A stretch of DNA of 64,000 nucleotides from Vicinamibacterales bacterium (GTDB taxonomy: Bacteria; Acidobacteriota; Vicinamibacteria; Vicinamibacterales; UBA8438). Positions 50,379 through 58,652 of the stretch are shown here, in pieces. A model generated the notes under the pieces. It searched no databases and was not told where the DNA came from. It was given only the letters and a program-made list of their open reading frames with translations. Each line of letters starts with the position of its first letter. Positions within the stretch are counted from its first letter, which is position 1. The DNA is taken from assembly GCA_029940535.1 (NCBI GenBank), contig JAPYUM010000008.1, positions 1 through 64,000 on the forward strand, in the 5' to 3' direction. The position numbers and the translations under genes were made by a program.

Positions 50379-51473
50379 ATGCAGAGACGCGCGCTTGGAA
50401 TCATGGTCGTCGTGGTCGTTCTGGGGACCGGTCTGGCTCAGGCCCAATCGGCGCCAGACGAGGCAGCGCTTCGCCTGTCTTCGAACGTGCCCGGAGCCCT
50501 GGTCGTCGAACGAATCCTCGTGAAGGTCAACGGCGACCTGGTGACGCAGACCGACCTCGAAGAGGCGCAGATTGCCGCCTTGCAAGGCCTCCCGACGCCG
50601 CCGCAGACCGACGCCGAACTGCAGCGGGTCATGCAGGAGATGACACCAGAGCTCTTCGTCAACACCGTGGACAACATGCTGCTCGAACAGCGAGGCCGTG
50701 AGATGGGCTTTTCGCTGAGCGATGACCAGTTCGACGAGATCGTCGACGGCATCAAGGTGGAAAACGGTTTCGACGACGAACAGCTCGTCGCCGCACTTGC
50801 TCAGACCGAAGGGATGACGTTGCTCACGTTGCGGGACATCATGGAAACCCAGATGCTCATCCAGCAGGTGCAAAGCGCGGAGGTGAACAGTCGTATCGTG
50901 ATGACGGGGACCGAGGCTCGCGAGTACTACGACGACCACCTGGATGAGTTCACCAACCCGGCGACCGTGACGCTCCGCGAGATCGTGGTGGCCACGCCGG
51001 AAGGCACCGGGCCCCTGGCGACGGCCGGCGCCGAACGCGCGGCCGCGACGGCCGAAGCCGCGCACGCCCGGGTGTTGGACGGTGAAGACTTCGCGCTGGT
51101 GGCATCTGAAGTGTCGACGGCCGCGTCGAAAGCGAATGGTGGCCAGATTGGGCCGATCAACCTGACGGATCTGGCCGAGGCGGTGCGCACGCGTGTCGAG
51201 CAGCTCGAAGTCGGCGATGTTGGTACGGTCGAACAGACGGCGGCCGGTTATCAGATCTTGAAGCTCGAGGCGATGACGCCGGCCATGCCGATAGAGTTCG
51301 ACGACATTCGAGCCAGTATCGTCAATTCTGTCGCTGAGAGCCGGCAAGACAAAGAGCTCAATGACTATTTGGCGGACTTGCGTGCGGCGGCCATTATCGA
51401 GTGGAAGGACGAAAACTTGAGACAAATCTACGAGGCGTTCGTGGCCGCTCGGGCGGCTGCCAGTGGTGTCTGA
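50379..51473 (+). CDS. SurA-like periplasmic peptidylprolyl isomerase
   Basis: A 364-residue protein with a Sec signal peptide (MQRRALGIMVVVVVLGTGLAQAQS; cleavage probably after AQA). Then a SurA_N-type chaperone region, VVERILVKVNGDLVTQTDLEEAQ, is followed by a parvulin domain (about residues 200-310: TLREIVVATPEG, FALVASEVSTAASKANGGQIGPI, VGDVGTVEQTAAGYQILKLE). It should act in outer-membrane protein folding. The ATG at 50379 follows mfd by 14 bp; the extended upstream frame lies inside mfd. Confidence 0.9.
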   Translation: MQRRALGIMVVVVVLGTGLAQAQSAPDEAALRLSSNVPGALVVERILVKVNGDLVTQTDLEEAQIAALQGLPTPPQTDAELQRVMQEMTPELFVNTVDNMLLEQRGREMGFSLSDDQFDEIVDGIKVENGFDDEQLVAALAQTEGMTLLTLRDIMETQMLIQQVQSAEVNSRIVMTGTEAREYYDDHLDEFTNPATVTLREIVVATPEGTGPLATAGAERAAATAEAAHARVLDGEDFALVASEVSTAASKANGGQIGPINLTDLAEAVRTRVEQLEVGDVGTVEQTAAGYQILKLEAMTPAMPIEFDDIRASIVNSVAESRQDKELNDYLADLRAAAIIEWKDENLRQIYEAFVAARAAASGV

Positions 51474-52038
51474 GGCCGAAACGCCCCACGTGACGACTCC
51501 TCTTCCGGACGTGACTGCTGCGCCCCTCTCACCAGGGGCTGACGTCGAGTCGGCGCCTTGGTTCGCGCTCTGGACCCGGTCGCGGCACGAACAGGTCGTG
51601 CGCGAACAGCTCGAACGCAAGCAGGTCGAGACGTTTCTGCCGACCATCACCCGATGGACTCGGTGGAAGGACCGACGCAAGAAAATCGCCTGGCCACTGT
51701 TTCCCGGCTACTGCTTCGCGCGGTTCGATGCCGGCCAGCGTTTGGGTGTCCTCCGCTGCACCGGTGTCGTGAACATCGTGTCGTTTGACGGCGAGCCGGC
51801 CCCCATCGCGTCCGCGGAACTCGAGAACATCCGCCGTCTGGTCGATACCGATCTGCAATACGACCCGTGCCCCCTCATCCACGAGGGCATGCTGGTCGAA
51901 GTGGTGCACGGTGCGCTCACGGGGGTCGTGGGTCGACTCGTTCGCAAGGGCGCTCACGCCCGGCTCGTCCTGTCGGTCGACCTGATCGGCCAGGCCGTGT
52001 CCGTCGAGGTCGACGCCGCCGACGTTAAAGCCTACTGA
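51463..52038 (+). CDS. UpxY-type transcription antiterminator (NusG paralogue)
   Basis: A 191-residue NusG-family protein. The NGN domain starts APWFALWTRSRHEQVVREQLERKQVETFLPTI (split across residues 28-59) and continues KKIAWPLFPGYCFARFD. The C-terminal KOW domain has MLVEVVHGALTGVVGRLVRKG. Tandem features and an extra N-terminal 25 residues fit the UpxY/LoaP branch of specialised NusG proteins, which usually control one long polysaccharide or metabolite operon. The GTG start overlaps the SurA-like gene by 11 bp. The wzm/wzt-type genes lie 4.6 kb upstream. Confidence 0.88.
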   Translation: MVSEAETPHVTTPLPDVTAAPLSPGADVESAPWFALWTRSRHEQVVREQLERKQVETFLPTITRWTRWKDRRKKIAWPLFPGYCFARFDAGQRLGVLRCTGVVNIVSFDGEPAPIASAELENIRRLVDTDLQYDPCPLIHEGMLVEVVHGALTGVVGRLVRKGAHARLVLSVDLIGQAVSVEVDAADVKAY

Positions 52039-52045
52039 TTCCTCC

Positions 52046-53167
52046 GTGCCCAACACCTCGGACAAAATCAAGGTCGGATCGGTCACGTTGGAGTCGCCGT
52101 TTGCGCTGGCGCCGATGGCCGGCATGACCGACACGGCGTTCCGGCGGCTGGTGAAGCGGCGCGGCGGGTGCGGGCTCGTGGTGACCGAGATGGTGAGCTC
52201 GGAAGGGCTCGTGCGGGGTATCGATCGGACCCTCGAATATGCCGAGTACACGGAAGAAGAGCGGCCAGTGTCGATTCAGATCTTCGGCGGCGCGCCGGAG
52301 ACGATGGCCGAGGCGGCCCGCATCGTCGAGGGGCTGGGCGCCGACATCGTGGATGTGAACATGGGTTGCCCGGTGTCAAAGATCGCCAAGCACCAGGCCG
52401 GATGCAGCTTGATGCGGACGCCGGAACATGCGGCGACAGTCGTGGCGGCAATGACCGAGGCGGTGTCCATTCCCGTGACGGTCAAGATGCGAGCCGGGTG
52501 GGACGATGACCATGTCAACGCACCGGCCGTGGCGGGACTGATGGAGCAGGCCGGGGCCGCCGCCGTTGCGGTGCATGGACGGACGGCGAAACAGTCCTAT
52601 TCCGGTCGTTCGGATTGGGGTCTCATCGACGACGTTGCCCGCGCGGTGTCCATTCCGGTGTTTGGCAGCGGTGACTGCGTGGCGCCGGAAGATGCGGTGG
52701 CCCGCATGCGGGACACGATGGTGGCCGGGGTGCTGGTGGGGCGGGGCGCGTTGCGCAATCCCTGGATCTTCGAGCAGGCTCACCGGTTGCGGTGCGGGGA
52801 AACCGCGTTCTCCGTGCCGTCGGAGGACCGCGGTCGGTTCCTGCTGACCTATATCGACATGCTCCTGTCAGAGGGTCGGGACGAGGCGCAGGGGTTTCGC
52901 CACCGCGCTGAGTCGAACCCGAAGGTCGGACCGAAGCGGCGGAGCGCCGCCACCCGTGAGCGATGGGTCATCAACAAGCTGCGGGCGCTGGGGTCGTGGT
53001 ACACCAAGGGGTTTGGCTGTGGGTCGCGGCTTCGCATCGCGATCAATCACGCTGGTTCTATTGACGAGCTGCGCGGCATCATTCGTGACCACTTTCAGGT
53101 CGAGGGTTCTCCGCCGTCAATGCTGGGTCGTCAAACCCAGGCCGTGAGGCATGCATGCCCCGAGTGA
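52046..53167 (+). CDS. tRNA-dihydrouridine synthase (DusB-like)
   Basis: A 373-residue FMN-dependent reductase of tRNA uridines. The motifs are LAPMAGMTDTAFRRLVKRRGG, VSIQIFGGAPETMAEAARIVE, VDVNMGCPVSKIAKHQAGCSLMR (residues about 104-126, with the catalytic Cys), VKMRAGWDD, VHGRTAKQSYSGRSDW and VLVGRGALRNPWIF. The C-terminal helical part is somewhat longer than in E. coli DusB (321). The GTG start is 7 bp after the UpxY-like gene. The assignment to Dus is firm; DusB is the best guess among the branches. Confidence 0.93.
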   Translation: MPNTSDKIKVGSVTLESPFALAPMAGMTDTAFRRLVKRRGGCGLVVTEMVSSEGLVRGIDRTLEYAEYTEEERPVSIQIFGGAPETMAEAARIVEGLGADIVDVNMGCPVSKIAKHQAGCSLMRTPEHAATVVAAMTEAVSIPVTVKMRAGWDDDHVNAPAVAGLMEQAGAAAVAVHGRTAKQSYSGRSDWGLIDDVARAVSIPVFGSGDCVAPEDAVARMRDTMVAGVLVGRGALRNPWIFEQAHRLRCGETAFSVPSEDRGRFLLTYIDMLLSEGRDEAQGFRHRAESNPKVGPKRRSAATRERWVINKLRALGSWYTKGFGCGSRLRIAINHAGSIDELRGIIRDHFQVEGSPPSMLGRQTQAVRHACPE

Positions 53168-53523
53168 TCGCGAGTCCGACCGTCATCCAGGCGGCCGGCA
53201 ATCTCCCGAAGCGGATCGAGGAGTACGCCGGACGTGTCAATAGCGGTCACGATGGTGTGAGCGTGGCGCGGATGGTGTCGCCGGAGGGGTGGCTCGAGCC
53301 GGGACAGCGTCCAGAGTTCGAGGAGATCACGGTCGTGCTTCGGGGGATGCTGCGGGTCGAGCACGAGGCGGGCTCGTGCGATGTGCCGGCCGGCCAGGCC
53401 GTGGTGACGGCACCGGGTGAATGGGTGCGCTACAGCAGCCCCGAGCCGGGTGGGGCCGAGTATGTCGCTGTGTGCACGCCCGCATTCACCCCCGACACCG
53501 TCCACCGAGACCCGGTTTCCTGA
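53155..53523 (+). CDS. Cupin-fold protein
   Basis: A 122-residue single-domain cupin. The central part PEFEEITVVLRGMLRVEHEAGSCDVPAGQAVVTAPGEWVRYSSPEPGGAEYVAVC (about residues 57-111) has the cupin pattern 'EE..VL.G...V....G......GQ.V..P.G.....' but lacks the histidines of classical metal-binding motif 1. The ATG overlaps the end of the dus gene by 13 bp. Substrate unknown. Confidence 0.82.
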   Translation: MPRVIASPTVIQAAGNLPKRIEEYAGRVNSGHDGVSVARMVSPEGWLEPGQRPEFEEITVVLRGMLRVEHEAGSCDVPAGQAVVTAPGEWVRYSSPEPGGAEYVAVCTPAFTPDTVHRDPVS

Positions 53524-53807
53524 CGAGGCATCCGCCTGGACGTCGTTGCTTCGTCGGTCACAGCCCGCCTGGCTGGGCATTCCATCGACGGGGCTGCACC
53601 CCGAACCCCACGCGGCGGCTCCGCGGGGACCCCGAGTGTCCCACTCCGCCGCCGCGGGCCGCGCATTGTCGCGCGCCTTCACGAGGTCAGACGGTCGCCC
53701 CGTCAGGAAACCGCGCTGCCTCGAATGCGCGGTTGGGCCGATTCCGACCGCGGCTTGACGTATGATCGGCGTTTGAACAGTCCATCTTTCCCTTCCGGAG
53801 GTCGGCG

Positions 53808-55691
53808 ATGAAGGCGATAGACACGACGGACGGCGTCTTCGAACCGGGGCAGTCGGGCTCCGTCTGCTGGTGCCAGGCTCTGATCAAACCGGTGTCCTGG
53901 ACGCTGGGTGGCGTCTTGCTGGCCGCCGTGGCGGTGGCCGTGGTCACCGCGGCCGGGTCAGGTCCGGCTGGCTGGGTCAACGATCTGTCACCGATCGCGG
54001 CGACCGATTGGGACTACGACAAGGCGGCGCATCTGATCGAGCGCGCGGGATTTGGGGCCACGCCGGCCGAGATCGAGCGGCTCGCGGCGATGACACCTGA
54101 GCAGGCGGTCGACGAACTGGTCAACTTCGCCGACATCGACAACGGCGCGACACCCGCCTTCGAGGCCTCTCCCATCTGGGACGCCGCGATGGACCCGTTT
54201 CCCAAGAGCCGGGCCGACGCAGTGCGCATTGCCCGTGAGACGGGCGTGTCCATGGGGGTCGGTGTGCTCCCGGAAGGCGAGTCACGTCGGCTCCAGCCTG
54301 TCGTCAATAAGTTCTTCTTCGGCCTGCGGTCCAATGCCATCGAGACCCAGCGACTTGCGGTCTGGTGGGCGGAGCGGATGCTCGTTACACGGCGTCCGCT
54401 GGAAGAGAAGCTCACCCTGTTCTGGCATGGGCACTTCGCGACCGGCAACGGCAAAGTCCGAGACACGCGGATGATGCTGCGGCAGAACGAGATGCTGCGC
54501 GCCAACGCGGCGGAGAGCTTCGGAGACCTGTTGACCGGAATTCTGACCGATCCGGCCATGCTGGTGTATCTGGACAACGGCGAGAATCGGAAGGGCCACC
54601 CCAACGAGAACTTCGGGCGAGAGCTGCTCGAACTGTTCACCATGGGGGTGGGCAACTACTCGGAAACAGATATCCGCGAGGCGTCGAGGGCCTTCACCGG
54701 GTGGACCAACGACGTGCTCGAGTTTCAGTTCGACGCGGCGACCCACGACGACGGAGACAAGACGTTTCTGGGTCGTTCCGGCACCTTGGACGGCGACGAC
54801 ATCATCGACATCATTCTTGACACGCCAGTGACGGCGGAATACATCGCCGCCAAGCTGTATCGGAATTTCGTCCGGGAGGACCTGGACGACGCCACCCGGA
54901 CGGACCTGGCCGAGACGTTCCGCGAGTCCGGCTACGAAGTGCGGCCCCTGTTGCGGCGCATCTTCCTGTCCCGAGACTTCTACAGTCCGGCCTCGTATGC
55001 CACCCAGATCAAGAGCCCGGTGCATCTGGTGGTCTCGACCTATCGCAAGCTGGGGCTGACGGAACTGCCCACGATTCCAGACTTTGGCCGACTGACGGCC
55101 GGTTTGGGACAGACGTTGTTCAACCCCCCGAACGTCGCGGGCTGGGCTGGCGGCCGCACCTGGATCACCCCGGCGCTGTTGCTGGAACGTGGCAACCTAT
55201 TTCGCGGGGTGTTGCTGCCAGATACCGACGGCTTCTGGGCGCCAGACCGAGCCTTACCCGGCATCTACGCGCAGGTCGGCCGACGCATCGATCAAGGCAT
55301 GAACATCACGGCCGCGACGCAGGAGGGCGACTCCGAGTCGAGCCAGATGGCCGACCGCGACGAAGACTACAACACGCGGTATGGCGGCTACATGGGGTAT
55401 GTGATGGCCTACGATCGGCTGCACCTCATCCCCCGCCGGACGGCTGATCTCGACCTGGCCGGTATGCTGCAGGCCGCCGGCGCGACCACGGTCGAGAGTG
55501 CGGTCGATCATTTCGCGCACCGATTTCTGCGCGTTCCGCTGGCGCCCGCCGCACGCGCGGTGCTGGTCGATCGTCTACAGGAAGACCTGGGCAGCGACCG
55601 CTTGCCGGCCGCGCCGGGTCCGCAAGAAGAACTGGCGCTTCGCTCGCTGCTGTATCTCGTGCTGAGCGCGCCGGAGTACCAACTCGCGTAG
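53808..55691 (+). CDS. DUF1800 family protein
   Basis: A 627-residue protein. After a hydrophobic N-terminal segment (WTLGGVLLAAVAVAVVTAAG, near residue 30; signal or anchor) it has the DUF1800 features: DKAAHLIERAGFGATPAEIERLAAM, LFWHGHFATGNGKVRD, NENFGRELLELFTMGVGNYSETDIREASRAFTGW (residues 265-300, the family signature), and FNPPNVAGWAGGRTWI. It is always found paired with DUF1501, as here, and is probably secreted. Biochemical function is unknown. An ATG at 53808 follows a GGAGG site. Confidence 0.92.
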   Translation: MKAIDTTDGVFEPGQSGSVCWCQALIKPVSWTLGGVLLAAVAVAVVTAAGSGPAGWVNDLSPIAATDWDYDKAAHLIERAGFGATPAEIERLAAMTPEQAVDELVNFADIDNGATPAFEASPIWDAAMDPFPKSRADAVRIARETGVSMGVGVLPEGESRRLQPVVNKFFFGLRSNAIETQRLAVWWAERMLVTRRPLEEKLTLFWHGHFATGNGKVRDTRMMLRQNEMLRANAAESFGDLLTGILTDPAMLVYLDNGENRKGHPNENFGRELLELFTMGVGNYSETDIREASRAFTGWTNDVLEFQFDAATHDDGDKTFLGRSGTLDGDDIIDIILDTPVTAEYIAAKLYRNFVREDLDDATRTDLAETFRESGYEVRPLLRRIFLSRDFYSPASYATQIKSPVHLVVSTYRKLGLTELPTIPDFGRLTAGLGQTLFNPPNVAGWAGGRTWITPALLLERGNLFRGVLLPDTDGFWAPDRALPGIYAQVGRRIDQGMNITAATQEGDSESSQMADRDEDYNTRYGGYMGYVMAYDRLHLIPRRTADLDLAGMLQAAGATTVESAVDHFAHRFLRVPLAPAARAVLVDRLQEDLGSDRLPAAPGPQEELALRSLLYLVLSAPEYQLA

Positions 55692-55717
55692 GACGGGGAC
55701 TCTTGGGAGAAAAGAAC

Positions 55718-56977
55718 ATGACGATTCGCCATCTCGACAGCTGCGGATGCTCGCGACGTGACTTTCTACGCAAAGGGCTCTACGGCGTCGGCGTCACCGC
55801 CGGTCTGCCGCTGCTGCTGAGCCGTACCACTGAGGCGCTAACCGCCGAGGCGCTGCGCGGCACGAGCATGGAAACGAACCCGGAGCGCATCCTGGTGGTG
55901 GTGGAATTGTCGGGCGGCAACGACGGGCTGAACACGGTGGTGCCGTTCGGTAACGACGAGTACTACCGCGTGCGTCCCAACATCGGTATTCGTGAGTCTG
56001 ACGTGATCACGATTGAAGATGGCTTCGGGTTGCACCCGTCCATGGTCGGGTTTGAGCGGCTCTACAAGGACGGCATGATGGGCGTGGTCCACGGCTGTGG
56101 CTACGACAACCCCAGCCTGTCTCATTTCTCATCGATGGGTTTTTGGCACACCGGTGTGCCCAACGGCGGCGAGCCGCTGGGGTGGCTGGGACGGCTCGCC
56201 GACGGTGCCTACGACCACGACGCTCAAGGCAACATGATCGTCAACATCGGCACCCGTCAGTCACTGGCGGTGCAGGCGCGTCACCATCAGCCGTTGGTGT
56301 TCAACGACCCACGGAGCTTCCGGCGGGTGGGGTCAGAGGCGGAGAAGCAGGCGATTGAGGGGATGAACCCGGCGTCGTCGGACAATCCGGCCCTAGACTT
56401 CCTGTCGGCCACGGCCACGAACGCCGTCGAGAGCTCCGAGTTCGTACGCGAGGCGGCGGCCGGCTACAACACGCCGATCGACTACGGCATCGGTGGGCTC
56501 TCGGCGCAGCTCAGACGCGTCGCGGCGCTCGTCAATGCCGAGATGCCCACCCGGCTCTACTACGTAAGCTACCAGGGCAACTCGTTCGATACGCACGTGC
56601 ACCAGGCAGACCCGCATGCCCGTCTGCTGACCTACACCGCCGACGCGGTACGAGGGTTTGTCGAGGATCTCAAACGTATCGGCCGCGCCGACGACGTCGC
56701 GATCATGATGTTCACCGAGTTCGGGCGGAGGGTCGAAGAGAACGCCAGTCTTGGCACGGACCACGGCACCGCGACGCCGATGTTCGTGATCGGCAGTGGG
56801 GTCCAGGGTGGGTTGCACGGCCGCCACCCCAGCCTCACGGATCTGGATGACGGCAACCTCAAAATGACCACAGACTTCCGCCGCGTTTACGCGACGATGA
56901 TCGAGGAGTGGCTCGGGTTCAACAATTCGGCGTCCATTCTCAAAGGGTCATTCGAGTCGTTGCCGCTGTTCGTCTGA
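55718..56977 (+). CDS. DUF1501 family protein (Tat-exported)
   Basis: A 419-residue protein with a twin-arginine signal (CGCSRRDFLRKGLYGVGVTAG), so it is exported folded. Sulfatase/alkaline-phosphatase-like features are VVVELSGGNDGLNTVVPFGNDEYY, LHPSMVGFERLYKDG, VHGCGYDNPSLSHFSSMGFWHTG, and MMFTEFGRRVEENASLGTDHGTATPMFV (split over residues 330-358). The ATG at 55718 has a GGGAGA ribosome site and lies 26 bp after the DUF1800 stop, so the pair is an operon. Function unknown. Confidence 0.93.
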   Translation: MTIRHLDSCGCSRRDFLRKGLYGVGVTAGLPLLLSRTTEALTAEALRGTSMETNPERILVVVELSGGNDGLNTVVPFGNDEYYRVRPNIGIRESDVITIEDGFGLHPSMVGFERLYKDGMMGVVHGCGYDNPSLSHFSSMGFWHTGVPNGGEPLGWLGRLADGAYDHDAQGNMIVNIGTRQSLAVQARHHQPLVFNDPRSFRRVGSEAEKQAIEGMNPASSDNPALDFLSATATNAVESSEFVREAAAGYNTPIDYGIGGLSAQLRRVAALVNAEMPTRLYYVSYQGNSFDTHVHQADPHARLLTYTADAVRGFVEDLKRIGRADDVAIMMFTEFGRRVEENASLGTDHGTATPMFVIGSGVQGGLHGRHPSLTDLDDGNLKMTTDFRRVYATMIEEWLGFNNSASILKGSFESLPLFV

Positions 56978-57242
56978 CCACCTCTGGCCTCTGGAGGGCA
57001 GCCCCGCGTCACAGCCCTCCTCTGCCAGCTCATTGACCGGTCCCTCGCGCGAGCACTGGCCCGCCTGACGAACCCTGCAGTCTTGGCCTTCACCGCTCGC
57101 GGCCAGACCATCGCAGAGCCGCCTGACCTCGTCCCGCTATCCACCTAAAGAACGTTAGGTCCACAGAACTCCGCAGAGAGAGCCGAAGGAAGCCGCCTGA
57201 TCACGCTGCTTGAAGATCCACAACTTTTGACAATATCTCTTC

Positions 57243-57647
57243 TTGTCGAACGTCTCGGACCTTGTGTCGAGAGCCAGGACGGCGAAGGTGCCAGTTATCT
57301 ACACGCAGTACTGTGGCCCGCCCGGTGAACCATTGGCGTCGGACAGTCCCGGAAACCAGATACACGCAGCGGTTGCGCCAGGTGAAGGAGACGTAGTCGT
57401 ACGAAAGGGCGATTCCGACGGATTCGTGCGGACTGAGCTGCAGGTGGAACTCCAGCGACGCCAGATTCGGACGCTGGTCGTCTGCGGTCTGCAGTCAGAA
57501 TTCTGTGTAGATACGTCCTGTCGCACGGCATATGGCCTCGGCTACGAGGTCGTGCTTGTAGAGGACGCTCACACCACTGGGGACGCGGGCGCGTTGACCG
57601 CGCAGCAGATCATCGATCATCACATCGGAGTAGTCGACGCAGTGTGA
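57243..57647 (+). pseudogene. 5'-truncated isochorismatase-family hydrolase
   Basis: The 134 codons encode the C-terminal three quarters of an isochorismatase/nicotinamidase-type cysteine hydrolase: LVSRARTAKVPVIYTQYCGPPG, the basic/acidic QIHAAVAPGEGDVVVRK, TLVVCGLQSEFCVDTSCRTAYGLGYEVVLVEDAHTT (residues 77-112, containing the nucleophilic Cys) and AQQIIDHH. The family's N-terminal strand with the catalytic Asp (about 30 residues, 'ALLVIDxQ') is missing. A stop codon lies five codons upstream in frame at 57228. It is therefore a remnant, or at best a non-catalytic protein. Confidence 0.75.
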
Positions 57648-57732
57648 GATATTGACACGACCAACGACCTAACAGGCAATGCCGCGTCCGGCTGTGAATA
57701 AACGCACCAGAGGCATGAAAGGAGCATCTCCG

Positions 57733-58149
57733 ATGAACACAATCAAGGACACCGCAAAACGGTTCTTCGATGCCTGCGAAACAGGGAAGGGCTGGGAAGG
57801 AACCCAGCAGTACTGCCACGCCGACGCGACGTTCTCGGCCCAGGCGGGCGCGTTGGTGGACGTCGATACGTTGCAGGCATATACCGATTGGATGAAGGGT
57901 CTACTCATACCAGTGCCCGATGGCCGGTATGAGGTACGGTCGTTCGCCGTGGACGAGGAGCGCAACAACGTGTCCGCGTACGGCGTGTTCCGGGGGACGC
58001 ACACCGGAGAGGGCGGACCGGTGCCTCCGACCGGAAAGAAAATAGAGGCGGACTACGTCTATGTGATGCAGTTCGAAGGTGACAAGATCCGCCACATGAC
58101 GAAGATTTGGAACGATGGCATCAGTCTCCAGCAGCTCGGATGGGCGTGA
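57733..58149 (+). CDS. SnoaL-like / ester cyclase family protein
   Basis: A 138-residue protein of the NTF2-like SnoaL class: DTAKRFFDACETGKGWEGTQQYCHADATFSAQ at the start, DTLQAYTDWMKGLLIPVPDGRYEV, GTHTGEGGPVPPTGKKIEADYVYVMQFEGDKIRHMTKIWND later. These small proteins often bind or cyclise small molecules, but many are uncharacterised. The ATG at 57733 has an AAAGGAG site 8 bp upstream. It looks intact although both neighbours are broken. Confidence 0.85.
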   Translation: MNTIKDTAKRFFDACETGKGWEGTQQYCHADATFSAQAGALVDVDTLQAYTDWMKGLLIPVPDGRYEVRSFAVDEERNNVSAYGVFRGTHTGEGGPVPPTGKKIEADYVYVMQFEGDKIRHMTKIWNDGISLQQLGWA

Positions 58150-58288
58150 CGGGAACCGAATTGGCTCAAGGGGTCATCGACGCCGTGTCGTGAGGATTCT
58201 TGCCAGCCGAACTGCCGATAAACTCGGGCGCTCGATGCGAACGCCTAACACCGCGGCCGGACGCAACTGTAGGATTTGGAAGGCACCG

Positions 58289-58575
58289 ATGTCGCAGAAG
58301 AACCTGGAGATCACGCCCTCTACGAAGGTCGCCGAACTACTGGCAGCCTATCCGGAGTTGGAGGCCGTGCTCATCGGAATGGCCCCTCCGTTCAAGAAAT
58401 TGAAGAATCCGGTTCTCCGACGGAGCGTTGCGACCTGATCACGACATTTCTGCCAGCACCCGGAATTGATCGGCTGAAAGCGAAGGGCTTCGATGTGTGG
58501 CCAGTAGAAACGGCACATTCTGTAATCCGTACGTCCGTATCCAGAACCCGCGACGCTGAGGGCCGTCGTGCGTGA
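58289..58575 (+). pseudogene. Broken DUF1858/DUF2249-type gene
   Basis: Codons 1-49 encode a clear DUF1858-like domain: MSQKNLEITPSTKVAELLAAYPELEAVLIGMAPPFKKLKNPVLRRSV (split here for length: the core is VLIGMAPPFKKLKNPVLRR). The frame then stops at TGA 58436-58438. From about 58428, in a different frame, comes CDLITTFLPAPGIDRLKAKGFDVWPVE and further residues to 58575, which resembles the C-terminal end of DUF2249-type partner domains. The middle of such proteins is missing, so an internal deletion with a frame change is the simplest explanation. Confidence 0.65.
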
Positions 58576-58652
58576 GGTGTCGTACGTCCGGAAGTGTGTG
58601 GCGTGCACCCGAAGCCTGCATGAGGGCGGCCGGTTTGCTGCGGACCCTGCGG

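Noticed and set aside
49947-51680. 577-codon minus-strand open frame
   Set aside because: Spans the mfd end, the SurA-like gene and the UpxY-like gene on the other strand; these have signal peptide and domain evidence, this frame has none.
58436-58438. TGA after the DUF1858-like domain as a second selenocysteine codon
   Set aside because: The in-frame continuation has no family similarity and soon hits another TGA; the matching C-terminal sequence is in a different frame, so a deletion explains it better.
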